Origin: Bacteroidales bacterium UBA5536
GTDB taxonomy: Bacteria > Bacteroidota > Bacteroidia > Bacteroidales > F082
Direction of reading: 5' to 3'
DNA length: 64,000 nt
Assembly: GCA_002426795.1 (NCBI GenBank)
Contig: DINQ01000003.1
Span: forward strand, 1-64,000
Part shown: piece after piece, positions 34,092 to 43,314 of the stretch
Position numbering within the stretch: the stretch's first letter is position 1
Layout of the letters: each line of letters opens with the position of its first letter
The notes under the pieces: generated by a model
What the model was told of the DNA's origin: nothing
What the model saw: only the letters and a program-made list of their open reading frames with translations
The model's database searches: none
Translations under genes and position numbers: made by a program

Positions 34092-36398
34092 TTATTGTAA
34101 AATCATCTTCCTTAAATAACTATTGTTGCCTGATTGAATACGCATAAAGTAAACGCCAGCTTTCAATTGTTTAAGGTCAAGTTGTAAGGTCTTGCTGCTA
34201 AAATCACCTGCAAAAACTTCGTTGCCGGTCACATCAACAATGTTTACAGCGGTAATTGGCTGTGCAGTGCTTAGATGGATGGTCCTGGAACTTGTAGGAT
34301 TAGGCCATATTTGAACATTGGAAATTTCTTTTTCGCTCAGGTCAACGGTTGAGGTGCAACCCAGTTCGGCTTCCCATCCTGCAGCTGTAACCGAGCCGTC
34401 GGAGTGGAAGCGGAAAGTAAGTGCGCCTTCGGGATTGGAAGCGACAATTTCACCAGGTGAATTGTTTCCACACCAGGTGCCCAACAGGGGAGACATGGTG
34501 TTTGGACCGTCGTAGATTTTCAGATAATCATAACTACAGTTTGCATCGGCCTCCAGGGCGAAGCTGAGGAACTTGACGCGCGACAGTGCTTCCGTCTGGT
34601 TAGGTCTGATAGTCATGGTGTAGTCTTGCCCATCGCCATAATCATTTGTTGCGCCACCTGTATCATAAAACAGACCTTCACAGAGGCTGAAAGTGCCATT
34701 TTGGATGAGATAAGTCAGGTTCACTTCAATCAGATCTTCCCGAAGAACCGTGCTGCTTCCACCATCGCTGTTGGTTATGGTGAGCGAAACATCAAAAACG
34801 CCGGTTTCGTTGTAGGTGATGTTTTGCGGGTTTTCTTCGGTTGAGGTAGCAGGTTCTCCGCCTTCAAAAGTCCATGCGTAACTTACGATGTTCTGGCCAA
34901 AGGAGGTGCTCGTAAAATCAATGCTTTCGCCTTTAGAAATCACATAGGCACTGGCCGTGAAATCAGCAATCAAAACTCCCGGAACCAACTCAACGTTCTG
35001 CGCAAGCGTCTCACCATCACCAATTGTCAGGGTATATGATTTTGGGTAATAACCATCAGCCGAATAGGTGATAGTGTAGGTGCCTGCCTTGATAGGTCTG
35101 TGGTAGTTTCCAGTGGGTAACTGACTGTAAACAAAAGAGTTGTCTTCATCATGGTTTTCCACAAAAACCTGTGCAACAATGGGTTCATTTGTGATCGAGT
35201 CGGTGATAATACCGGTAATACCATAAGTCGATTGCTCGATGTGACTTAAAAAGGAAGATTTAAGGTAGTTCCAGAAATTGGGCAACTGATTGGCCGGCGG
35301 AGTTTTGGCTGAAGAAATCTCAATGGTTTCTTCCCGACAATTGGCAAAATAATTCATATAATCCTGCCTGCAACCGTTGGTGGTGTACCAGGCGTAACCG
35401 TTGGTAATGCCATTGTTGAGGTCGGTTAAATAGCCTTGAGGACTATAATATTGCGCCGAATCAGCAAATTGGCGGCTGATCAGAATCCACCAGGCATTGT
35501 CTGCATGCAATCGCGGCCAGGTGTCCCAGGGGTAGTTCACTACTTCGGCGCCACCATGAAAGTTGGCCGACATCGTAAAAGGCACACTTTGAGCAAAATC
35601 CATGAAGGCGATGGTTTCAGGTTGCCAGGGATTTCCATCTGGATGTGGACCGTCCTGTGGATCTGCATAGTTTCTGTTGAGGTCTATTCCATTGGCATTG
35701 CCGCGTGTAGCACCTGAAACGGTGTTGTCGCCTGAATGGTAGGTGCCATCGGGATTGGCGTTCGGGTTGATATACAAATCCACATTGTCCATGATATAGG
35801 TTACACGAGGGTCTGTTCCGTAATTGTTGAGGAAATAATCGATAAGACGCAGCATCAATACATAACCTGTTACTTCGTCACCGTGCATGGTAGAAGTATA
35901 TAAAAATTTGGGTTTCCCTTCAGGTGTGCCATTGTTGATGCGGGCGATCAGCAATTGTCTTCCGCTGGCCAAAGTGGCTATACTGATCAGTTCACAATGG
36001 TCCGGATGATTGGTCTGAAAGTCATTCATCATCTGCACATAAGCCTGATAAGTAGGGTAGGTGTCCCATTCCATCGCGCTTCTTGCAGCCTCAGCATCAA
36101 TCATTTCCAACTCGTACTGCATCGATGGAGGCAGCAACAAGCTTGGCTGGTAACCAGCATCCAGCAGTTTTGCAAATTGAGCCTTGTTGGCATAAGCTGT
36201 TACCATTCCGTTTTCAAAACGGTCAACCGAAACCATTTGGTTAAGGGTGGCCACTTCTTTTACACCGTCGACTGGCAGGCTGAAATACACCTCAGGGCGA
36301 TTGGCATAAAGTTCTTCAAGCGATTGTTGCTGGGCCGAAGCAGCTGTCACTGTCAGCATGCAGATGGCTACGATCAACCATTTTCTAAAAATATTCAT
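34092..36398 (-). CDS. Secreted M14 zinc carboxypeptidase with PKD, CUB-like and type IX sorting domains
   Basis: 768 residues. Signal peptide about 1-22. The M14 catalytic domain runs about 110-400: zinc ligands in TSTMHGDEVTGYVLM and ANFHGGAEVVNYPWD, substrate Arg/Asn region GIDLNRNYADP, and the catalytic Glu in CREETIEISSA. A carboxypeptidase-regulatory-like segment follows (TGIITDSITNEPIVAQVFV), then a PKD domain (about 475-560), a CUB-like domain (about 570-680) and a C-terminal sorting domain (IWPNPTSSRTIHLST, then GVYFMRIQSGNNSYLRKMI). The last marks export by the type IX system. It should trim peptides outside the cell. 21 nt after dapA. Confidence 0.94.
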   Translation of the reverse strand: MNIFRKWLIVAICMLTVTAASAQQQSLEELYANRPEVYFSLPVDGVKEVATLNQMVSVDRFENGMVTAYANKAQFAKLLDAGYQPSLLLPPSMQYELEMIDAEAARSAMEWDTYPTYQAYVQMMNDFQTNHPDHCELISIATLASGRQLLIARINNGTPEGKPKFLYTSTMHGDEVTGYVLMLRLIDYFLNNYGTDPRVTYIMDNVDLYINPNANPDGTYHSGDNTVSGATRGNANGIDLNRNYADPQDGPHPDGNPWQPETIAFMDFAQSVPFTMSANFHGGAEVVNYPWDTWPRLHADNAWWILISRQFADSAQYYSPQGYLTDLNNGITNGYAWYTTNGCRQDYMNYFANCREETIEISSAKTPPANQLPNFWNYLKSSFLSHIEQSTYGITGIITDSITNEPIVAQVFVENHDEDNSFVYSQLPTGNYHRPIKAGTYTITYSADGYYPKSYTLTIGDGETLAQNVELVPGVLIADFTASAYVISKGESIDFTSTSFGQNIVSYAWTFEGGEPATSTEENPQNITYNETGVFDVSLTITNSDGGSSTVLREDLIEVNLTYLIQNGTFSLCEGLFYDTGGATNDYGDGQDYTMTIRPNQTEALSRVKFLSFALEADANCSYDYLKIYDGPNTMSPLLGTWCGNNSPGEIVASNPEGALTFRFHSDGSVTAAGWEAELGCTSTVDLSEKEISNVQIWPNPTSSRTIHLSTAQPITAVNIVDVTGNEVFAGDFSSKTLQLDLKQLKAGVYFMRIQSGNNSYLRKMILQ

Positions 36399-36419
36399 CC
36401 GTTTTTTATGGTTTTGATA

Positions 36420-37307
36420 TTAAACAATTTTGTTTTGGTTCCACTCTTGAATCAGCTGTTCGCGTATCGGTTTTTGCACGGGTACCAGCGGCAGGCGGAC
36501 CACCTCTTCGCACAAGGCACGATAGGCCATCAAAGCTTTTACCCCAGCCGGATTGCCATCAGCAAATAGCAAGCCTGTGAGTGCAAGCATCTGATAATGT
36601 AGCTTTCTGGCTTCAGTAGTTTTACCTTCCATTTGCCACCTGACCATCTGGCTGAAATCGCGGGGCCAGGCATTTGCAGCTACAGAAATGACGCCTTCGG
36701 CACCAAGGGCAATCAATGGCATGGTGATCGCATCATCGCCCGACAAAACGCAAAAGTTGTCGGGTTTGTCGCGCAGTATTTCCATAATCTGATTGAGATC
36801 GCCCGAAGCTTCTTTGACAGCAATAATGTTTTGATGTTTGGCAAGATGCAAGCAGGCAGCTGCTTTCAGGTTTGCTCCTGTGCGACCCGGTACATTGTAC
36901 AGAACCACTGGTACTGGTGATGCATTGGCAATGGCCTCAAAGTGCGCAATCATGCCAGCCTGCGAAGGTTTATTGTAATAGGGCACAACTGAAAGTATGG
37001 CATCGATGCCTGTAAAATCCTGCTGGCTAATTTGTTGCAAAATGGCAGCAGTATTGTTACCTCCCATTCCCAACACCACTGGCAATTTGCCAGCATTGGC
37101 CTGGAGAATAGTTTGCACAACTAAATCCTTTTCCCCGGCGTTTAGGGTTGGCGCCTCGCTGGTGGTTCCAAGTGCCACAAGAAAATCAACACCACCTTTG
37201 GTAACGTCTTCTACAAGCCGGGTCAGTGCAATTGTGTCAACTGAAAAGTCTTGCATGAATGGTGTGATCAGGGCAACACCTGTTCCTTTTATCTGTTTGT
37301 GCATCAT
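36420..37307 (-). CDS. dapA: 4-hydroxy-tetrahydrodipicolinate synthase
   Basis: 295 residues. It condenses pyruvate with aspartate semialdehyde in lysine and diaminopimelate synthesis. FLVALGTTSEAPTLNAGEKD near residue 43 has the Thr-Thr pair, VLYNVPGRTGANLKAAACL the Tyr near 136, and IIAVKEASGDLNQIMEIL the Schiff-base Lys near 165. Two ATGs are adjacent at the start (37305-37307 and 37302-37304). The first overlaps the TGA of the upstream DUF6913-like gene as ATGA, so the two are coupled. Confidence 0.96.
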   Translation of the reverse strand: MMHKQIKGTGVALITPFMQDFSVDTIALTRLVEDVTKGGVDFLVALGTTSEAPTLNAGEKDLVVQTILQANAGKLPVVLGMGGNNTAAILQQISQQDFTGIDAILSVVPYYNKPSQAGMIAHFEAIANASPVPVVLYNVPGRTGANLKAAACLHLAKHQNIIAVKEASGDLNQIMEILRDKPDNFCVLSGDDAITMPLIALGAEGVISVAANAWPRDFSQMVRWQMEGKTTEARKLHYQMLALTGLLFADGNPAGVKALMAYRALCEEVVRLPLVPVQKPIREQLIQEWNQNKIV

Positions 37308-37822
37308 GAATTTCCTTTCAATAATTTGAGGTATTGTTCAAGTTGTTTCAGGCGATCTTTCAGAGGTAGCTTTGGGTCGGCATGTAGCTGCAACTGAAAG
37401 ACAGGATCGTCTTCCAGAGCAAAGCTTGCTCTGAATTGAGCACCGACCGTAAGGGCAAGATGCCTTATAAATACATCTGCCTGCTCGCCTGTAAATAACA
37501 GCAGATTACATTTTTTTTCCTGCAACTCTTTTTGCAAAGGCGAGGGCAATTGACCAAACAGGCTGAATGTTTTTTTTGAAATCCAATTGCCGGACAGCTT
37601 TCCGTCTTTCGGTAGTTTTGCTTTGGTGAGATTGATCAAGTAGACTTTTGCCTTTGGGAATACACTTTGAGCATCATGGATCATCTGCTGGCAGCCTGTT
37701 TCTTTTTGGTCAGCCGTCAACAGTACGATAGTAAAATCGCTGTCAATCACTGGCATCACTGATTTTTGGGGCGTTTTAAGCGCTTTGCGAACCAATCTGT
37801 TCAGAAAATACTGTTTTATCAT
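37304..37822 (-). CDS. DUF6913-like protein of unknown function
   Basis: 172 residues from the ATG at 37822 (MIKQYFLNRLVRKALK); an in-frame ATG at 37930 would add a basic 36-residue extension that looks untranslated. It has the features of a small Bacteroidota family (SDFTIVLLTADQKETGCQQM, NWISKKTFSLFGQLPSP, LLLFTGEQADVFIRHLAL, GAQFRASFALEDDPVFQLQL). I know no function. The stop overlaps the dapA start by four bases (ATGA), a link that is worth noting. Confidence 0.8.
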   Translation of the reverse strand: MIKQYFLNRLVRKALKTPQKSVMPVIDSDFTIVLLTADQKETGCQQMIHDAQSVFPKAKVYLINLTKAKLPKDGKLSGNWISKKTFSLFGQLPSPLQKELQEKKCNLLLFTGEQADVFIRHLALTVGAQFRASFALEDDPVFQLQLHADPKLPLKDRLKQLEQYLKLLKGNS

Positions 37823-38038
37823 GTTGCCTATCGGATGCAGCCTTTTTATGGCGGTAAAAGTACGTTTTTTGCCTGAAGAAACGCGCCTGTGGCCTGAATA
37901 TTTTACAGGATACTTCAAAGAGGTCTGCAACAGCCAATTTAATAAACGGATAACTACTTTGCTATTCCTGAGCGGTCGTTAATTTCAGTATCAGCATTGC
38001 GATACACCTGAATAATGGTTTACTTTGCAATAAAAAAA

Positions 38039-38806
38039 TTGCGGATTACAATTTTAGGGAGTGGCACCTCTCAAGGTGTGCCGGTGATTGCCTGCCAATG
38101 TCCTGTTTGTATGTCAACCGACCCGCTGGACAAACGACTGCGTTCGTCAATTATGGTAGAAACCAAAACGACTTGTGTTGTTGTAGATACCGGTCCGGAT
38201 TTCAGGGAGCAGATGCTGCGCGAAGACGTCAGGAAGGTGGATGCCATCCTGATTACGCATACACACAAAGATCATATTGCCGGCCTTGATGATGTGCGGT
38301 CATTCAATTATTTATTGAAACGACCGATGAAGGTTTATGCCAGCAAACACGACCAGGAAGAAATTGAAAGAGAGTTTGCTTACGCTTTTGCCGACAAGAA
38401 GTATCCGGGAGTGCCTGAGATTCAGCTGATAGACTTAACACTGAAGCCATTCTCGGTTGGAGATATCCATATTCAACCGATTCAGGTGATGCATAGGTAT
38501 CTCAAGGTTTTTGCATTTCGCTTTGGCCGCTTTGCATACCTCACCGACCTGAATCATATTCCACCTGAAAGCATGCAATTGTTAAAAGGAGTTGAATTGC
38601 TGGTAATTGATGCGCTGCGGAAAGAACATCACCTGTCGCATTTCAATCTGGCAGAAGCCATTGAAGCCGCCCGGCAAATAGGAGCCCGAAAGACCTGGTT
38701 TACGCACATCTCTCATTTGATGGGAAAGCATGCCGATGTGCAGGCCGAGCTTCCCGAAGGCATGGCTTTGGCTTTTGACCGCATGCAGATTGAAACCGAA
38801 GACTAA
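38039..38806 (+). CDS. MBL-fold metallo-hydrolase, PhnP/RNase Z-like
   Basis: 255 residues if it starts at TTG 38039 (MRITILGSGTSQGVPVIACQ), which matches the usual family start; ATG at 38015 would add MVYFAIKK and is the alternative. The metal site is ILITHTHKDHIAGLDDVRSF (HxHxDH). A Cys pair CQCPVC near residue 20 recalls the structural zinc of PhnP. Later His residues (HRYLKVFAF, HHLSHFNL, THISHLMGKH) complete the site. The substrate is probably a phosphodiester, perhaps a cyclic one. Convergent with and overlapping by four bases the zinc-ribbon gene at 38803. Confidence 0.9.
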   Translation: MRITILGSGTSQGVPVIACQCPVCMSTDPLDKRLRSSIMVETKTTCVVVDTGPDFREQMLREDVRKVDAILITHTHKDHIAGLDDVRSFNYLLKRPMKVYASKHDQEEIEREFAYAFADKKYPGVPEIQLIDLTLKPFSVGDIHIQPIQVMHRYLKVFAFRFGRFAYLTDLNHIPPESMQLLKGVELLVIDALRKEHHLSHFNLAEAIEAARQIGARKTWFTHISHLMGKHADVQAELPEGMALAFDRMQIETED

Positions 38807-39156
38807 ATGTCGGCATTTTCGACCAACGCAAAGTAATCATTCTCAAGGGGTAGGTAGCCCTGATCATACACAAAATAATACACCCGGTTGTCACGGGTTG
38901 TATAAATGCTCGTGAAATATTTGAAGTTGAATCCCAGTTTCTCAAGTTGCGATTTTCTGACTTTGGTTTTGCCGTCAGGATTGAGTTGTTTGAGCAGGGC
39001 TCGGTTGCGTCTGAGGGCATTGTTGATGTTGCGCATCAGGTTGGTTTGCTCATGGTTTTGCTGGTGATGATAATTGTTTCGGCAAGAGTCATTACAGAAT
39101 TTCTTGTCGGAGCGTCCGAAAAGTGGCTCACCGCAGGATAGACAGGTGCGTGACAT
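38803..39156 (-). CDS. Zinc-ribbon protein (DUF2116-like)
   Basis: 117 residues from ATG 39156 (MSRTCLSCGEPLFGRSDKKF). CxxC near residue 5 and CNDSCRNNYH near 21 form a zinc ribbon as in DUF2116 proteins. The rest is helical and basic (IKKRNRALLKQL-type, then TKVRKSQLEKLGFNFKYFTS) and ends in an unrecognised region. An in-frame ATG at 39243 would precede the ribbon with an unlikely tail. Nucleic-acid binding is possible. Its stop overlaps the MBL gene's stop. Confidence 0.8.
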   Translation of the reverse strand: MSRTCLSCGEPLFGRSDKKFCNDSCRNNYHHQQNHEQTNLMRNINNALRRNRALLKQLNPDGKTKVRKSQLEKLGFNFKYFTSIYTTRDNRVYYFVYDQGYLPLENDYFALVENADI

Positions 39157-39243
39157 GTTTGCTTGATTGTTTGGTGTAGTAAAAATAGAAAATTTTGCTT
39201 TTTCAACCAAAAAGAGAATCCTTTTTTCAATTTTATTATGCAT

Positions 39244-39389
39244 CGGACTGCGGTCTTCGGACTTCAGACGTTTTCACGACAGAGTGCACAGAGTTGATTC
39301 ACAGAGTTTCACGGAGTTTTCATTTGCGATTGTTTTCCGCGTGTTGGGTAGCTTCGGTCTTCGGACTTCGGACTCCTAACTTTTTCACC
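39244..39389. repeat. Degenerate short direct repeats between genes
   Basis: The 15-mer CGGTCTTCGGACTTC occurs at 39251-39265 and again at 39355-39369; the second copy runs on into another GGACTC. Between them is a second set of imperfect repeats of the CACAGAG type (near 39286, 39300 and 39308). The pattern resembles degenerate heptameric intergenic repeats of some bacteria. No gene is seen here. Confidence 0.5.
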
Positions 39390-40154
39390 TCAACACCGCT
39401 GTCTAATTGCTTCAAAAACAACAATGGCAGTGGTAGCGGCCACATTCAGGCTATCGGCTATACCACGCATGGGGATGATGATATTCTGATCCGAAGCATT
39501 GACCCACTCTTCGGACAGTCCGGTGGCTTCGGTGCCCATTACAATGGCTGTGGGCTGTGTATAATCTGCTTTGAGATAGTTCACAGAAGCCTGAAGATAA
39601 GTACATAAAATCTGTATGTTATTCGATCGCAGCCAGTTGATGCATTCAGTGGAAGAACAGGCTACAACAGGCACACTGAAAACACAGCCAATGCTTGACC
39701 GGATAGCATTGGGGTTGTAGATGTCGGTGCGGGGGTCGCACACGATAACGGCATCAATGCCTGCTGCATCAGCAGTGCGTAAAACGGCTCCCAGATTACC
39801 TGGTTTTTCCACTGATTCCAATACGACAAAGAGTGGATTGGGCTTGTATTTCAGCTTCTCAAGTTGATGGTAAACTGGCCGGGCCAAAGCCAGTAATCCG
39901 TCACTGTTTCCGCGGTATGTAATCTTCTCGAATACCTCAACAGAAACTTCCTCAATATATTTTGCAGTTGGCAGCTTATGCTGACCAGCGATTTCAACAC
40001 AAACAAAAAGTGTTTCCACTTCAAATCCTGAAGCAATGGCGCGTTCAATTTCACGCCTGCCCTCAATCACAATCAAGCCCTGATTTTGTCTTTCAGATGC
40101 CTTTTGCAGGTGGACAATATTTTTGATTTTCGGATTGGTCTTGCTGGTTATCAT
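39390..40154 (-). CDS. TrmH/SpoU-family RNA 2'-O-methyltransferase
   Basis: 254 residues. An N-terminal substrate-binding part comes first (SKTNPKIKNIVHLQKASERQ), then the SPOUT domain with its knot motifs: VLESVEKPGNLGAVLRTADA near residue 115, AIVMGTEATGLSEEWV near 207 and IPMRGIADSLNVAATTAIVV near 230. It methylates ribose 2'-OH in rRNA or tRNA; the site is not evident. Its ATG overlaps the stop of the upstream dehydrogenase-like gene by four bases. Confidence 0.92.
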   Translation of the reverse strand: MITSKTNPKIKNIVHLQKASERQNQGLIVIEGRREIERAIASGFEVETLFVCVEIAGQHKLPTAKYIEEVSVEVFEKITYRGNSDGLLALARPVYHQLEKLKYKPNPLFVVLESVEKPGNLGAVLRTADAAGIDAVIVCDPRTDIYNPNAIRSSIGCVFSVPVVACSSTECINWLRSNNIQILCTYLQASVNYLKADYTQPTAIVMGTEATGLSEEWVNASDQNIIIPMRGIADSLNVAATTAIVVFEAIRQRC

Positions 40155-41296
40155 GCCAGAATTTCCTTTTTTTGGTGGTAAACAATACCTCTTTCCTCAA
40201 GCCTTTTCAAGATGAATGCCACTGTTTCTTCCGATTTTCCCAACATTTCGGGCAAATGAATGCCGGGTTCAGTCCATAATCCCTTGGCGAGCAAACGAAG
40301 CACAGCTGTCGCAGCATAGCCTGTGGTGCGGGCCATGGAATGGATGCCTGATTTGGCATCGTAATAATCTGTCAAATCGAAGCTGTAGCGTTTTTTGGTG
40401 TGCGTTGCGTCAATACCTTCAACGATGATGCGCATCACGGTCAGGTCTTCCTCTGCTGTTTGTAATTTCCAGTCGTTGAAAAGCAATTTCTTGGTAAACT
40501 CGAGTGGAATAACTGATTTGCCATCCAGAATAACCGGCTTTTCATCGAAGAATCCTATCTGTTTCAATAACTTGATTTTGTCGATATGACCCGGATAACG
40601 AAGGGTTTTTTCGGCCATGTAGTCAGCATTGAGGGTTGTGACCAACGAACGCAATCCGTCGCTGTTAAACGCTTCCAGCGTTCCAATTCCTTCAAAGTCG
40701 ATCATTTCACTCTCCGAAAGGGCTTCCTTCTCAACCATGCGGCCGTTTTCGACAAGACGGGCCACACGGGTGTATTCCTCAATGACATCCGAAGGAGAGA
40801 ATACAGCTTTGTATTCCCATGGTAAAGTCCTTACAACGGGTAATCCACCGACGTAAATCAGTATCTTGTGCGTATGACTGAGTTTTGAGGCCGCATAACC
40901 ACTGAGCAGGTGACTCATTCCGGGTGCGACGCCCATATCGCATACAACAACGCTACCCGATGATTGGGCAATATCTTGAAGATCAAATGGGTTTTCAGGA
41001 TAAAAGGCAATGTCCACTATCTTTTTTCCGCTTGCAGCAAGCTGTTTCAAAACGCCAAAACCAATGGCACCGGGCACTGCATTGATAAACAAATCGTACT
41101 GTCCGATTAAAAGTGTTAAAGCTGTAGGGTCGGTGAGATCAGCCTGATGTGTCCGGATATTCTCGGCAGCAAAAGGCTGCAGGGCGGTCGCAGAATAATC
41201 GGCCACGCCTACTTCCAAATGTGGATCATTTGCCAGATCGAGCGCCATCGGGCGGCCGACAAGTCCTGTTCCCAGAACCAAAACTTTTTTTACCAT
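40151..41296 (-). CDS. Saccharopine-dehydrogenase-like NAD(P) oxidoreductase
   Basis: 381 residues. The N-terminal Rossmann domain starts VLVLGTGLVGRPMALDLAND, followed by a catalytic-type domain with VVCDMGVAPGMSHLLSGYAA near residue 122 and a saccharopine-dehydrogenase C-terminal region. A winged-helix-like tail ends the protein (LPEMLGKSEETVAFILKRLE, then RGIVYHQKKE). Members act on saccharopine, carboxynorspermidine or similar; the substrate is unknown. A link to lysine metabolism is tempting because dapA is near, but unproved. It is coupled to the SpoU gene. Confidence 0.88.
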   Translation of the reverse strand: MVKKVLVLGTGLVGRPMALDLANDPHLEVGVADYSATALQPFAAENIRTHQADLTDPTALTLLIGQYDLFINAVPGAIGFGVLKQLAASGKKIVDIAFYPENPFDLQDIAQSSGSVVVCDMGVAPGMSHLLSGYAASKLSHTHKILIYVGGLPVVRTLPWEYKAVFSPSDVIEEYTRVARLVENGRMVEKEALSESEMIDFEGIGTLEAFNSDGLRSLVTTLNADYMAEKTLRYPGHIDKIKLLKQIGFFDEKPVILDGKSVIPLEFTKKLLFNDWKLQTAEEDLTVMRIIVEGIDATHTKKRYSFDLTDYYDAKSGIHSMARTTGYAATAVLRLLAKGLWTEPGIHLPEMLGKSEETVAFILKRLEERGIVYHQKKEILA

Positions 41297-41312
41297 AACT
41301 TTCGTATTGTTG

Positions 41313-42215
41313 TTATTCCTGAATGGTCAAACTACGTTTGGGTTTGTATTGAGAAATGGCCACGCCAACAATCACCAATACAACCCCAATCATTTTGTCA
41401 AAAGTAATGTTTTCGCCCAAAAGCGTAAAACTAAAAAACGCGGTGAATACCGGAATCATATTCGTGTAGATGTTGCTGCGTGTGATACCAATTTTTCCGA
41501 CGGCATTTGTAAACAGGACAAAGGCAAGCGAACTGGCAAAAACTCCCAACATCAACAGCGAAACAACCACATTGGCTCGCAGGTGATCAACAGCAAACTG
41601 ATCCTTTTCGAAAAGCAAAACAACCGGCAAAAAGAAAAACAGGCCAATAAAGTTTTGAGCCAAAACAATCGTCGTTGGGCGGTAAAGTGTTGTCAGTCGT
41701 TTGAGCAAAAGTCCATAAACAACGGCAGCCATCACAGCACCAAAAAGATACAGGATGCCAAGCGGTGAAGCGGCGAATGACAAATCTTTTTGCAGGAGCA
41801 TCACCAGGATGCCGACAAATGAGACAAACAGGCCCGCAACATTGAGTTTGCTGAGGCGTTCGCGCAGGAAAGCAAAGGCAAAAACCGGCGTAAACAAGGG
41901 TATAGTAGCAATAATAACCGCGCTGATGGTCGGAGAAACAAGGTTGAGTCCGAAACTTTCACCCATGAAATAGAGGAAAGGATTCAATACTGCTGACAAA
42001 ATGATAAGGGGATAATGCTGTCGCTGTATGCGTTCGTGTTGTCTGAGTAATTTTACCAGGATAAACAGAAATGGAACCGAGATGACCAACCTGAAAAACA
42101 CAGTTGTAGCCGGAGCCAGATGCTCAAAAACCTGTTTCGACCAGATATAGGAAATGCCCCAAAAAAACATGGCCAGCAAGGCGCTGCCATGAACCATAAA
42201 CGTGCTTTTTTTCAT
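41313..42215 (-). CDS. EamA/DMT-family exporter
   Basis: 300 residues with ten predicted membrane helices in two EamA halves, the first around LLAMFFWGISYIWSKQVFEH and SAVLNPFLYFMGESFGL, the second around 160-290 with YTNMIPVFTAFFSFTLLGEN. Transporters of this family export amino acids or other metabolites. It is divergent from the MarR-family gene at 42291 with 75 bp between them, so control by that regulator is likely. A weak -7 (TAAATTCG on the minus strand) lies at 42233-42240. Confidence 0.92.
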   Translation of the reverse strand: MKKSTFMVHGSALLAMFFWGISYIWSKQVFEHLAPATTVFFRLVISVPFLFILVKLLRQHERIQRQHYPLIILSAVLNPFLYFMGESFGLNLVSPTISAVIIATIPLFTPVFAFAFLRERLSKLNVAGLFVSFVGILVMLLQKDLSFAASPLGILYLFGAVMAAVVYGLLLKRLTTLYRPTTIVLAQNFIGLFFFLPVVLLFEKDQFAVDHLRANVVVSLLMLGVFASSLAFVLFTNAVGKIGITRSNIYTNMIPVFTAFFSFTLLGENITFDKMIGVVLVIVGVAISQYKPKRSLTIQE

Positions 42216-42290
42216 CCCGACTATTCAGTGCGCGAATTTACTCGATTTTTTCTTTCCTTTGCGATCAAAACTTTCTATAAAAACCTAATA

Positions 42291-42788
42291 ATGATTTTCA
42301 CCGATGTTTTGATCAACCTGCGAAAGATTGTCCGGTCTGTCAACCTGGAATCCAAACGCATTGAAAAGGAATTTGGCATCAGTATTCCGCAATTGTTGTG
42401 CATGCATTTCTTGCACGGACAAACCAACTACCAGTCAACTATTACGGCAATTGCCCAATACCTGAACCTGAATTTAAGCACGGTAATGGGTATTGTTGGC
42501 CGACTTGAAAAGAAAAATCTGGTAGCCCGGCTGCCCAAACCAACAGACCGACGCACAAGCCTTGTGAGTCTTACTGCATCGGGCATGCATTTGCTTGAGC
42601 GTTCGCCTGAGCTGATGCATCAGCAGTTATCAGCCAAGCTTGCATCTTTGCCGGAAAAACAACTTACGGCCCTCAAAGAATCGCTTGATCTTTTGGTAAG
42701 CTGTTTCGAACTTGGAGATGAATCAGCCTCACCGCTCATGACGATGGACGACCTGAAAACTTTTTCAGAGGAGGGAGAGGCTGTTTGA
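42291..42788 (+). CDS. MarR-family transcriptional regulator
   Basis: 165 residues from ATG 42291 (MIFTDVLINLRKIVRSVNLE). A winged helix lies about 50-110: YQSTITAIAQYLNLNLSTVM, then GRLEKKNLVARLPKPTDRRT, where the Asp-Arg-Arg is the wing. An open frame extends further upstream across the divergent exporter's start but adds no family residues. MarR proteins usually repress neighbouring transport genes until a small molecule binds. Divergent from the EamA exporter. Confidence 0.9.
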   Translation: MIFTDVLINLRKIVRSVNLESKRIEKEFGISIPQLLCMHFLHGQTNYQSTITAIAQYLNLNLSTVMGIVGRLEKKNLVARLPKPTDRRTSLVSLTASGMHLLERSPELMHQQLSAKLASLPEKQLTALKESLDLLVSCFELGDESASPLMTMDDLKTFSEEGEAV

Positions 42789-42831
42789 TGACTAAATCCT
42801 GAGTTTAAGCTGTTATGTCAGAAAAATTTTG

Positions 42832-42839
42832 TAATTTTG
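42832..42839 (+). promoter_or_regulatory. Possible -7 element for the gene at 42883
   Basis: TAATTTTG matches TAnnTTTG, 43 nt before the ATG at 42883. Confidence 0.45.
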
Positions 42840-42882
42840 TTTCTGTAGAAACTATTTGCGTAAAACTGACGAATACTTGATC

Positions 42883-43263
42883 ATGGAACAGAAAATTCTA
42901 ACATCTTTTAGTGCCTATCTGAAACACAAAAATTTTATCAATATCCGACCTTATTCATCTCTGAAGCAGTCTGAAATAAAAATTCAAAAGCCTGAAGATA
43001 AGCAATCTATAAAACCTGACCTGTCAGCAGAAAACAATGGAATCACCTATTTTTATAAGGTGCTTGCCAGGCAATCACTGACCGTTGAGGGACTTTATAG
43101 CTTTTGTAAAAGCTTTAACGAAAAATACCACAACAAGCCATCGGTAAAACTCAAGCTGTTGGTTCCTGTGCAAAAAAGTGACGCCCTTTTACAATGGCTC
43201 AACAGGCACCAGTTCGAAAACATTGGTATCATTCGCGTTCAGCCTCAACAATTGTCGAATTAA
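42883..43263 (+). CDS. Unknown small protein, possible degenerate PD-(D/E)XK fold
   Basis: 126 residues from ATG 42883 (MEQKILTSFSAYLKHKNFIN); an in-frame start at 42856 is also open. Residues about 44-61, KPDLSAENNGITYFYKVL, resemble the core of restriction-endonuclease-like proteins (PD, then a beta strand that usually ends in ExK), but the ExK part is lost here. No other family is recognised. It lies 51 nt before the sodium/solute symporter gene and could be cotranscribed with it. Confidence 0.6.
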   Translation: MEQKILTSFSAYLKHKNFINIRPYSSLKQSEIKIQKPEDKQSIKPDLSAENNGITYFYKVLARQSLTVEGLYSFCKSFNEKYHNKPSVKLKLLVPVQKSDALLQWLNRHQFENIGIIRVQPQQLSN

Positions 43264-43314
43264 TGAGATTTTACAGTAAGTATTGTCTCAAATACCTGTA
43301 AAGCGAAATAACGG

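Noticed and set aside
35955..36569. 204-codon plus-strand frame over the carboxypeptidase/dapA junction
   Set aside because: It is antisense to two well-supported genes and its product has no family resemblance or signal.
41307..41768. 153-codon plus-strand frame inside the EamA exporter
   Set aside because: Very Lys/Gln/Asn-rich antisense shadow of hydrophobic codons in the exporter.
42120..42290. Upstream extension of the MarR frame across the divergent exporter start
   Set aside because: The added 57 residues lie antisense to the exporter and are unlike any MarR N-terminus; the ATG at 42291 fits the family.
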